A stretch of DNA of 64,000 bases from Cladopsammia gracilis (taxonomy: Eukaryota > Cnidaria > Anthozoa > Scleractinia > Dendrophylliidae). The notes below the pieces were generated by a model that worked only from the letters and a program-made list of their open reading frames with translations, had not been told where the DNA came from and searched no databases. Positions 18,258 to 25,066 of the stretch are shown here, in pieces (position 1 is the stretch's first letter; every line of letters starts with the position of its first letter). The DNA lies in assembly GCA_022457155.1 (NCBI GenBank), contig JAJGOT010000038.1, positions 248,001-312,000 of the forward strand, written 5' to 3'. The position numbers were made by a program, and so were the translations under genes.

Positions 18258-19507
18258 ATGGCTTTTCGATGGAATGAATATCTTCAAAGAAATGAATTAG
18301 TGCGCTTCCAGCTGGATGACACAATCCGAGCTCCAGCTAATGATCAACATCAACAAAAAAATGGTTATAAATTCACGATTAATGACCGATCCGCATTCTA
18401 TGATTGGTATAATGCGTATTTCGAGGTGCAATTTCAGCTCCAGAAATTAGCAGATGGAGCGGCATATGACGCTGAAAGAATAACCGTAATCAATGGGGCT
18501 CATTCCCTGATTAAACACCTGACGATTAAATCTGCAGGAAAGATTATTTATGATACTGATAATCTGCATAAAGTCTGTTTCACAAAGAATTTGTTAGAAT
18601 ACTCCGATGACTTCAGCAGATCAGTCGCCAAGAACAGTTTCTGGTATTTGGATACTAATGCAACAACCGCTAATACGAATCTTGGATTTGAGGCTCGGCG
18701 AGTGATTACTCGAGATCTTCAAAACGCTAATACGATCATTCCCCTGAATCGTTTTTCCTTTTTCGAGGAACTGGAAGATAAGATGCTTGTGCCTATGCAG
18801 CTGCAATTCGAGTTGACATTGAATGATGATGGGGAACTCATTCATATGGCAAACGGCACTGATGATGGAAGAGTTGTGCTGAATCGATTTTTGCTTGGGT
18901 GCCAAGATTGACTCCCAAAGATTCTCTGTATGACAAATTTGTCAGTTCATTCCTGAAAGAAACGCAATGGAAATATCTGAGGGAAATGTATCAGCAATCA
19001 GCTCCTACGCAGTCATCAGGATTTTTCCAGATCTCAGCGAGCATCGACAATGTGAGGCATATTTTTGTCTGGCTGAAAAGAACCGCTGGCGCCCCTGCAG
19101 AAGATAACCCCTATCTGATGGACACTTTCAAGCTGAATGCGGCAGATAACGCCTCATCCTTGTTGAACTGCCGGCTGGAATATGGAAACGGAGTTTTCTA
19201 CCCGGAAACAGAGTACGACAGTGAATCAAAAGTGAGGATTTTCCAGGATGTCATGGCTTATGCAATGAGGAAAAATGACTACAACACTGGAACGCAGCTG
19301 AATCTGGCCAATTTCAATTCTCTTTTCCCGTTGATCTATTTCGATCTGACTTATCAAACTGAAAAACCAACAAGAGATCCCAAACAGTTGATATTCAGAT
19401 ATCGATTGAACGCAGATGCAGCTGCAAACTTCAATGTACATGCGATAGTTCTCTATGAAGAAGAAGTGAAAATCGATAAGATTGGAAATGAGCTGGTTAT
19501 CGTGTGA
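18258..19507 (+). pseudogene. Major capsid protein, double jelly roll, split by a frame change
   Basis: Two adjacent frames together have the length (~420 aa) and content of a Polinton major capsid protein. The first (18258-18911, 217 aa, start in TATAAAATG) corresponds to jelly roll 1; the second (18899-19507, 202 aa, no ATG of its own at the junction) carries jelly roll 2. They overlap by 13 bases in -1 phase. Homologues are single proteins, so this is either an inactivating single-base change, an assembly error or, less likely, recoding. No canonical slippery heptamer is in the correct phase. As it stands, the copy could not make a full-length capsid protein. Confidence 0.8.
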
Positions 19508-19569
19508 CGTGTGAAGCGAGCGCAGCGAGCACGCGCAGCGGCTGTGAAAAACATATCTTGTCATTTAAA

Positions 19570-20430
19570 ATGACAACATATCACCCATATAAAGTAAATC
19601 TGTCGAAAGGGCAAAAACGCAAGCTTGGAAGAGCATTCCGAACAAAAAGCCCTATCACCCTGAGATTGGGTGGCAAACAAACAAGCGGAAGTGATGAACT
19701 GATGCTGACAGCCAATCAAATAAAACGAATCGGCAAAGCCGCATCTCAGGGAAAGGGAGTTGAAATCAAGATATCAAAAACGCAAATCCGAAAAGTGATG
19801 AAGCAAGGCGGAAGTCTTTTTTCTGCCATTGTTCCCCTGGCTCGTTCCCTGGCACCCACCCTGGCAAAGACACTTGGGCTGTCAGCATTGGCTGGTTTGG
19901 CGAGTGAAGGAGCGAGTCAAGTCGTGAAAAAGATAAGCGGGAAGGGAGCGCAGCGACCTCGACTGAAAGGAGGCGGGCAAACGGGCGGATTTCTCATTCC
20001 CCAAGATAAAATTCAAAAACTGATTGACAATAAACATTTGTTGACAAATAAGCAGAAACAGGATATTTTGTCTGCCCTGAAATCAGGAGGACAACTGACG
20101 ATAAAACCATCAGCAAAACAATCTGGTGGATTGTTGGGAACTGTGCTGGCTTCCATCGGAATTCCACTGGCGCTGGACATGGTGAAAAATTTGTTTGGGA
20201 AAGGCGCTCCAAGAGTTGGACGTCCCAAAGGAAAAGGCGCTCCTAGAGTTGGACGCCCAAAAGGAAACGGCGCTCCAAGATTGGGAGCCCCTTGGGAACC
20301 ACCTCCCCCATTCATCGGAACCTGGGGACGAAAAATTGGGATGGGAAAAAAATCCAAAAAAGGAACGGGACTTCTGCTGGGATCGAAAAGTCCATTCAAC
20401 AATATCCCAGTTCTCGGGGCAATATTGTGA
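19570..20430 (+). CDS. PX-like virion protein with AT-hook-like repeats
   Basis: 286 residues from the ATG in ATTTAAAATG. The N-terminus has a KLSKGQKRKL-type basic helix and a second copy of an IK(I/L)SKTQI motif. Two hydrophobic segments follow (SLFSAIVPLARSLAP.. ~82-110; GLLGTVLASIGIPLALDM ~185-202). At ~208-230 the nearly identical tandem units GAPRVGRPKGK / GAPRVGRPKGN are AT-hook-like (GRP core). It ends SPFNNIPVLGAIL. Proteins of this layout occur in cnidarian Polintons and have been compared with adenovirus internal proteins. The role is probably DNA binding plus membrane activity, inferred. Confidence 0.6.
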   Translation: MTTYHPYKVNLSKGQKRKLGRAFRTKSPITLRLGGKQTSGSDELMLTANQIKRIGKAASQGKGVEIKISKTQIRKVMKQGGSLFSAIVPLARSLAPTLAKTLGLSALAGLASEGASQVVKKISGKGAQRPRLKGGGQTGGFLIPQDKIQKLIDNKHLLTNKQKQDILSALKSGGQLTIKPSAKQSGGLLGTVLASIGIPLALDMVKNLFGKGAPRVGRPKGKGAPRVGRPKGNGAPRLGAPWEPPPPFIGTWGRKIGMGKKSKKGTGLLLGSKSPFNNIPVLGAIL

Positions 20431-20870
20431 GCGAAACGAAACCGAAATTCGTGAACAAACCCCTGAGCAACCTTGATCTTCTCCAGTGGATTGATTTTCT
20501 GAAAATTCCCAATTTCAAAGGGATTTTCGCCAGGGATGAAGCCATGCCCCGAGAACACAGCCCCTGCATTATCAATCTTGATTCGCTTGAAAATGCAGGA
20601 ACTCACTGGGTGTGCTGCGCCCCCGGACAGAAATTCACGTGGTATTTCGACTCTTTTGGGATGGGATTTCCCCAGGAATTCAAAAGTTCCAAACCGGTGA
20701 TTTGGAACAGCAGTCAATATCAAAACATCAACAGCGTTCTTTGCGGGTATTATTGCCTTTATTTCCTCCATCAATGGTCGCAGGGGAAAGATTTCTATGA
20801 TATTCTCCAGCCTCTCAGTCTGACTGATACGATGGGGAATGAGAAATTCATAAAAGAATATTTCGATTGA
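20292..20870 (+). CDS. Adenain-type cysteine protease (maturation protease)
   Basis: Cleaves virion precursors during maturation. Numbered from the first ATG, catalytic residues are H105 (GTHWVCC), D120 (YFDSFGM), Q144 and C151 (VLCGYYC); the seven-residue Q-C spacing equals that of adenovirus protease (Q115/C122). The true start is unclear: the first ATG (20292) lies 139 bases inside the preceding gene, and the conserved domain begins only at about residue 55. No TAAAATG motif is present, unlike the other virion genes, so it may be expressed from a shared transcript. The frame is intact through 20870. Confidence 0.85.
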   Translation: MGTTSPIHRNLGTKNWDGKKIQKRNGTSAGIEKSIQQYPSSRGNIVSETKPKFVNKPLSNLDLLQWIDFLKIPNFKGIFARDEAMPREHSPCIINLDSLENAGTHWVCCAPGQKFTWYFDSFGMGFPQEFKSSKPVIWNSSQYQNINSVLCGYYCLYFLHQWSQGKDFYDILQPLSLTDTMGNEKFIKEYFD

Positions 20871-20872
20871 AA

Positions 20873-21025
20873 ATGAAATCATATTGCGTGAAGGAAAAAA
20901 AACAAACTGAATGCAAGAAACCAACTGGATATATGACTGCAAAAAATGGCAGAAAGATGTGGTTTTGCCATTGCGCTTCCTGCGGAATCAAAAAAACAAG
21001 ATTTGTGAAAAAATCGGGAAACTGA
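20873..21025 (+). CDS. Small zinc-ribbon protein or N-terminal part of the PLA2 protein
   Basis: A 50-residue frame, start in TTGAAAATG three bases after the protease. Cysteines at 5, 14, 32, 34 and 37 with the words YCVK, NGRKM, CASCG and RFVKK give a small zinc-ribbon layout. The first knuckle is irregular: the residue expected as Cys three after C5 is Glu8. It overlaps the PLA2 frame (20911-21681) in -1 phase, and the first ~30 codons of that frame are just the shadow of this one. From memory, related cnidarian proteins join the ribbon to the PLA2 domain, so a one-base change near 21005-21015 may have separated them. Confidence 0.6.
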   Translation: MKSYCVKEKKQTECKKPTGYMTAKNGRKMWFCHCASCGIKKTRFVKKSGN

Positions 21026-21681
21026 GTCTGCCCTCACAAGGTGAGGGCATCGGTGAACTTGCGCTGACTGGCGTGGCTCATGCTCTTCCCTGGCTCGGGA
21101 AAAAAACAGTTGAAATGGGTCGTTATGGAGCTAGTGAATTGTTGCGAAATAAAAACACTCAAAAGAAAGCATTGGATTTTGCGTTGGACAAGATGAAACC
21201 ATTTCTTGCCAAAACCTCTGCGGATATGATGAATGAGTTGTCCACGGCGATTAGGCCAAACAGAAAATATAAGACAGATCGAGCAGATTTGGATGGGGGT
21301 GCTTTAGATGTTCATTCCCTGATTGGGAAGCTGCCAAGACCAAAGAAAGGTTTCACCCTCCCAGGGCATAATTATACAGGCCCTTATAACCCACTCGAAA
21401 AACAAGTCAGATTTGATGAAAAGGGAAAAATTCTCGAAATTATGCAGCAGCCCACAGGAAAAACAGATGCAGTTGCTATGCAGCACGATGTGGATTATTC
21501 AGTCTGCGCAAAGAAAGCGGATCCGCGCAAATGCAAGAACGAAGCAGACAGGAAAATGGTTGCCGCTTTGGATGCCATTCCCTGGAAAGAAAGGCAATGG
21601 GGGCATGCTTTGGCGAGAAACACAATTCAAGCAAAACAAAAACTTGGCCTCGGCGCTCCAAAAAACGGGAAAAGATTTTGA
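20911..21681 (+). CDS. Parvovirus VP1-type phospholipase A2
   Basis: Hydrolyses membrane phospholipids, in parvoviruses to escape the endosome. Residues 151-160 (PGHNYTGPYN) form the calcium loop and H192-D193 in AMQHDVDY the catalytic dyad, in the order and spacing of parvovirus VP1u PLA2. Upstream is a helical region (50-110). The frame runs 256 codons, but residues 1-~30 are probably out-of-frame with respect to the real protein (see the zinc ribbon). It ends in TGA at 21679, thirteen bases after an A_AAA_AAC heptamer that leads in -1 phase into the integrase. This suggests a PLA2-integrase fusion made by frameshifting, or a broken fusion gene. Confidence 0.75.
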   Translation: MQETNWIYDCKKWQKDVVLPLRFLRNQKNKICEKIGKLSLPSQGEGIGELALTGVAHALPWLGKKTVEMGRYGASELLRNKNTQKKALDFALDKMKPFLAKTSADMMNELSTAIRPNRKYKTDRADLDGGALDVHSLIGKLPRPKKGFTLPGHNYTGPYNPLEKQVRFDEKGKILEIMQQPTGKTDAVAMQHDVDYSVCAKKADPRKCKNEADRKMVAALDAIPWKERQWGHALARNTIQAKQKLGLGAPKNGKRF

Positions 21682-22628
21682 GTGAAGGCTGGGCTCAAAA
21701 TCTGGCAAATGAACTTCACCGGCCAATCAGGCGGCGCTTTCCAAAGAGGCGAGTCATAGCATATGGGATTGACAACATCTGGGCGGCTGATCTGGTCGAG
21801 ATGGGGAAATTTTCGAGGTGGAATAAAGGGATCAGATACCTGCTGATGGTGATCGATGTTTTCTCAAAATTCGGTTGGATTCGTCCCCTGAAAGACAAGC
21901 GAGGTCAAACAGTGGCTGATGCTTTCCGAGATATATTTAAAACGAAGCGAAAACCGAAAATGCTTTGGACTGATAAAGGAAGTGAGTTTTTCAACGCAAC
22001 AATGAAAGATCTGCTTGATAAGAATGGGGTAAAATTGTATACAACGGAAAATGAAGAGAAATCGTCTGTTGTTGAACGCTGGAATCGGACCATGAAGGAG
22101 AAACTCTTCCGGATGTTTTCTGCTAACAATAATACAATTTTCTTTGATAAACTTGATAAATTAGTGGATGAATATAACCGTCGTTTTCATTCGAGCATTC
22201 GGATGAGCCCCGCAGAGGCGAGCAAACAGAAAAATGAGAAAAAGGTTTTCGCAAATCTTTTCAGCGATATGATTTATGCAAAACATGCCCCAGCAAAATT
22301 CAAAGTCGGCGACAGGGTTAGAATTTCAAAATATAAGCGAAAGATATTTGACAAAGGTTTCACCCCGAACTGGACAGAGGAGATATTTGTGATTGATGAA
22401 ATATTGAGCACAAATCCTGTAACGTATAAATTAGTTGATCTGCTGGGAGAGAAAATCATTGGATCGTTTTACGAAGCAGAATTGTCGCATACTGAGCAAA
22501 ATGTTTTCCGCATTGAAAAAGTTCTTCGTCGCGATCACAAGAAAAAGAAAGCCTTGGTAAAATGGAAAGGCTATTCCGATAAATTCAATTCTTGGATTCC
22601 GCTGAGTGATGTGGAAAAACTTGGCTGA
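21531..22628 (+). CDS. Retroviral-type integrase with chromodomain
   Basis: Inserts the element, making the 6-bp duplication. Numbered from the first ATG of the frame, the catalytic triad is D87 (WAADLVEM), D148 (WTDKGSEF) and E182 (VVERWNRT). A C-terminal SH3-like region (KVGDRVRISK) is followed by a chromodomain (VLRRDHKKKKALVKWKGYSDKFNSW), which directs insertion to chromatin. The real protein probably begins around 21660 by -1 frameshifting from the PLA2 frame: the 43 codons before that are a shadow of PLA2, and no good start motif is present. The catalytic part is intact. Confidence 0.93.
   Translation: MQERSRQENGCRFGCHSLERKAMGACFGEKHNSSKTKTWPRRSKKREKILSEGWAQNLANELHRPIRRRFPKRRVIAYGIDNIWAADLVEMGKFSRWNKGIRYLLMVIDVFSKFGWIRPLKDKRGQTVADAFRDIFKTKRKPKMLWTDKGSEFFNATMKDLLDKNGVKLYTTENEEKSSVVERWNRTMKEKLFRMFSANNNTIFFDKLDKLVDEYNRRFHSSIRMSPAEASKQKNEKKVFANLFSDMIYAKHAPAKFKVGDRVRISKYKRKIFDKGFTPNWTEEIFVIDEILSTNPVTYKLVDLLGEKIIGSFYEAELSHTEQNVFRIEKVLRRDHKKKKALVKWKGYSDKFNSWIPLSDVEKLG
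21660..21718 (+). promoter_or_regulatory. Candidate -1 ribosomal frameshift signal
   Basis: In the PLA2 frame the codons read CCA AAA AAC GGG, so A_AAA_AAC (21660-21666) is a textbook X_XXY_YYZ slippery site. After a 9-nt spacer, 21676-21682 (TTTTGAG) pairs perfectly with 21694-21700 (CTCAAAA); the loop TGAAG (21683-21687) can also pair with CTTCA (21714-21718), a possible pseudoknot. A slip there enters exactly the integrase frame. A lost A in the run is the alternative. Confidence 0.5.
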
Positions 22629-22659
22629 AAAAGTCAATCATTGAAATGACAATTATTTA

Positions 22660-22971
22660 ATGTCTTCTTCTAAAATAATGAATGTCGAACACCGATTTGA
22701 TTGGAAGGAAAACTACTTTCTAAGAAATATTGGTCTTAGCGAGTTTTATGAGAGTTATCGCTGGGATGAATACCAACTTTCTGAGAATTATGAAAAAACG
22801 AAAAAAATTGAAACAGCAACGATGAATTATTTCAACTCAATTCTCCAAAGGCAACCAGTGACATCTTATTTGGAAGAAATCAAAAGAACATGCGAGAATC
22901 TTCTCACAATCAAAAAATATAAACAAACATGTGAAGATGTGATGCATTTCAGAACTTATCTCGAAAAATAA
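22660..22971 (+). CDS. Small protein of unknown function (103 aa)
   Basis: Not recognised. Helical, charged, rich in Tyr and Glu, without membrane segment or cysteine motif beyond two isolated Cys pairs. Start at 22660 (TTTAATG) or 22678 (AAATAATG); neither has the virion start motif. It follows the integrase by 31 bases. Coding is supported only by length and position in a densely packed element. Confidence 0.45.
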   Translation: MSSSKIMNVEHRFDWKENYFLRNIGLSEFYESYRWDEYQLSENYEKTKKIETATMNYFNSILQRQPVTSYLEEIKRTCENLLTIKKYKQTCEDVMHFRTYLEK

Positions 22972-23018
22972 GTGATGCCCAGAAGACGCGCTAGAATATG
23001 AATGTTTGCCATTCATAT

Positions 23019-23366
23019 TCATGATTTCAAATCACCGCTTTCTTTCAATTCCCGGTGGATTTCCCAGAGGAGACAACTTTGCTTTTGGAGTTCCTTTTTG
23101 AGAATCTTGTGTTCCTTTTTGAGAATCTCGTGTTCCTCCTGGAGATTGGCAAAAGAATCAAAAAGGTTTTCAATTTGATCTTCTTCCCACTCCTCTTGTT
23201 CTGCTTCCTCCATCTCCGAATCAGAGACAATGAATTCCTCGTCAGAGGTTGTTGGGGTTTCATCTTCGCTTCTTGTTTCTTCCTCTGAGCATGTGGAACA
23301 ATTTTCATGGTCACTGGCTTCGCTTCGCTCAGCTTCATTGAAAATTATTTTTTCAAATGGGTCCAT
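23019..23366 (-). CDS. Acidic coiled-coil protein (115 aa)
   Basis: The N-terminal two thirds are very acidic and Ser/Thr-rich (runs of E, D and S), followed by a leucine heptad coiled coil (~73-95) containing the tandem words EEHEILKK and EHKILKKEL. The ERSEASD part is encoded by the GCTTCGCTC repeat. Start in AAGAAAATG. The gene overlaps the end of the upstream minus-strand gene by 14 bases, so they form one unit. An acidic region plus a dimerisation helix suggests a regulator or activator; the function is not established. Confidence 0.5.
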   Translation of the reverse strand: MDPFEKIIFNEAERSEASDHENCSTCSEEETRSEDETPTTSDEEFIVSDSEMEEAEQEEWEEDQIENLFDSFANLQEEHEILKKEHKILKKELQKQSCLLWEIHRELKESGDLKS

Positions 23367-23913
23367 TTTCTTTCCAATGACATTTTTTGAAGATTGATTG
23401 GATTATTTTTTCTTGTCTCGCCCGTCTGGATGGAAGTTTGAGCAGTTTGAAATCATCTTCATTGGGGCTGAAACCGTTCTTCTTCAACAGGGCGAAAAGA
23501 ATTTGATTGCAATTGAGAAACTTTTTTCTGCTGAGATGAAGGTCATCATATGCCAGTGAAAAATATTTAAAGTCGTCAATGAGGAATTTTTCCAGGTGCT
23601 CATAATCATTTCCGTCGTGACCTGTTATATCGTTAAAAATGCCGTGATCGTTGCCATTGACTTTTTTCCACTTGGAAGCTTTGACGAAATCCCTGACTTT
23701 TTTTCTTGTGATTTCGTCACGGGGAATTTGGGAGAGAATTTCTTTTTGATAAAATTCGAGATCTTTGAGTGAAATTTGATTTTTCCCCTGATTTTGCCGA
23801 ATGATTTCTTTGAAATGTTCCAGTCTGGGATTTTTGTGAGATTGCCATGTTGTGAGGGTTTCTCGAATAATTTCAGGAGTGAAATCGATTTCTTCTTCTT
23901 CGGAATCAGACAT
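23353..23913 (-). CDS. Protein with VLTF3-like C-terminus (candidate late transcription factor)
   Basis: 186 residues, start in AAGAAAATG. The last ~65 residues have a spacing reminiscent of the C-terminal part of poxvirus/giant-virus late transcription factor VLTF3: a basic-aromatic RKKFL, a hydrophobic ILFALLKKNGF, F-LLKLPSRRARQEKI, then IFKKCHW near the end. The zinc ribbon normally preceding this is not evident (only C134 and C179 are present), so the likeness may be superficial. The middle has a DITGHDGNDYEHLEKF region. It is first in the right-end leftward unit, a usual place for early regulators. The link to the TAAAATG motif of the virion genes is inference. Confidence 0.35.
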   Translation of the reverse strand: MSDSEEEEIDFTPEIIRETLTTWQSHKNPRLEHFKEIIRQNQGKNQISLKDLEFYQKEILSQIPRDEITRKKVRDFVKASKWKKVNGNDHGIFNDITGHDGNDYEHLEKFLIDDFKYFSLAYDDLHLSRKKFLNCNQILFALLKKNGFSPNEDDFKLLKLPSRRARQEKIIQSIFKKCHWKENGPI

Positions 23914-23934
23914 TTTCTTTCCGGGAGAGAATTT

Positions 23935-24060
23935 TTGTCGTCACCGCTGACAGAATTTGGCAGAGATTTTCCACCACCGCTGCCGGAATTTGGGAGAGAT
24001 TTTCCACTGCTAGAATTGGGGGAGATTTTCCACTGCTAGAATTGGGGAGAGAGATTTCAT
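23935..24060. repeat. Right subterminal tandem repeat
   Basis: About four copies of a ~30-bp unit containing GAATTTGGGAGAGATTTTCCAC (shortened variants later) lie between the VLTF3-like gene start and the right terminal unit. Possibly promoter or replication-protein sites. Confidence 0.75.
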
Positions 24061-24062
24061 CG

Positions 24063-24469
24063 GTAGTATAAAAAAGATTATTCACCGCCAACATCATCAT
24101 TTCTTACGTTTACCCAAACATAAACCCATGACACAAAGCAATAAACTAAAATGACTGCCAATCGTAACAGCTAAATAATATCATAGCTTATGCGAAAGAC
24201 GAGGGTAAATTTGGTTCGATGATTTATGCCAATTCAAATTCAAAAAAATAAATTTAAATTGTCATGATATTTTCAGTTTATTCGAAACACGGGGTGAATT
24301 TGGTTCGTTGATGTTAATTTTACATTACATGTTAATATCAGCAGAAATAATAATTTATTTCTCAAAATGGTTGTGTGGTTTTTTAGCTTATTTGCTTTGT
24401 CATGGGTTTATGTTTGGGAAAGCGTAAGAAATGATGATGTTGGCGGTGAATAATCTTTTTTATACTACT
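24063..24469. repeat. Right terminal unit of the Polinton
   Basis: Same 406-bp unit as at the left end and in the same orientation, with one substitution noticed (CAGTTTATTCG here, CAGCTTATTCG at left). Its palindromic arms make the outermost bases CTTTTTTATACTACT, the inverted match of the left terminus. Confidence 0.9.
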
Positions 24470-24475
24470 GTCTCT
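24470..24475. repeat. Target-site duplication, right (GTCTCT)
   Basis: Exact copy of 4533-4538, immediately after the terminal ACT. Confidence 0.93.
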
Positions 24476-24925
24476 TGTAGGAATAGAGCTATTAGGTTTC
24501 GTTTCCTTTTATAGCCAATTAAAAATGCGAAGCTGTTTTCAAAACATCTCGGCTTAAAGAAGCCTTGGTAAAAACAACAAGCGACGTGGCCCCGAAAACT
24601 GCCGACATCAGACATTCTGAACAGCGACAAGCGACTCGATTCCGCTTCAAAAATACGACAAATTACGACAGCGACACAATAAACACTGAGAATACACAGC
24701 AGCTTTAGAAGGTTGTGCAATTTACCAATAAAAATTAAACATTTTTGACCATATCGTTCATATCAACACGCGACGGCCAACGGTCTGTTTTAATGATCTA
24801 TTTGTTATTGAAACGTCTACCAACCTCGTTTCCAAGGCCCCTCTCTTCCTCTCTCTTGGATCGGACGTGCAGTTAGAGTACACCCTAGACTCCTGGTATA
24901 CACATACACATCGGGGCGACCCCGT
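24476..24925. other. Host non-coding DNA
   Basis: No gene supported. This continues the host sequence interrupted at 4532. The minus-strand open frames at 24460-24720 and 24758-24976 show no recognisable domains. Confidence 0.4.
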
Positions 24926-25066
24926 AGCTGTCCAAACGATGTCTGTGATTGGCGAACAATACAATTTATATATCACTTGAACAATGCCCCTATCCCTAAT
25001 CCCTATCCCAGCGGGACAAATCTATTGTTTTCTTAGCGAATCACAGACATCGTTTGGACAAGTGCT
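24926..25066. repeat. Inverted repeat, MITE-like
   Basis: The arms AGCTGTCCAAACGATGTCTGTGATT (shortened: AGCTGTCCAAACG outward) and the inverted AATCACAGACATCGTTTGGACAAGTGCT (key part CGTTTGGACA) enclose about 65 bp. No coding content. Confidence 0.65.

Larger units (their letters stand above)
4539..24469. mobile_element. Complete Polinton/Maverick (adintovirus-like) element
   Basis: A 19,931-bp self-synthesising DNA transposon/integrated virus. It has both hallmark replication and integration genes (protein-primed PolB, chromodomain integrase) and the full virion set (packaging ATPase, penton, double-jelly-roll capsid protein, adenain-type protease). The ends begin AG and finish CT as mirror images (AGTAGTATAAAAAAG / CTTTTTTATACTACT) inside a perfect 6-bp duplication. 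Most genes are intact, and the terminal units differ by about one base where compared, so the insertion looks young. Frame breaks affect the capsid gene and possibly the zinc-ribbon/PLA2/integrase region. Confidence 0.95.

Noticed and set aside
18885..18911. Programmed frameshift in the capsid gene
   Set aside because: The phase is -1 but no X_XXY_YYZ heptamer lies in the correct frame near the overlap, and homologues are single-frame; a break or error is simpler.
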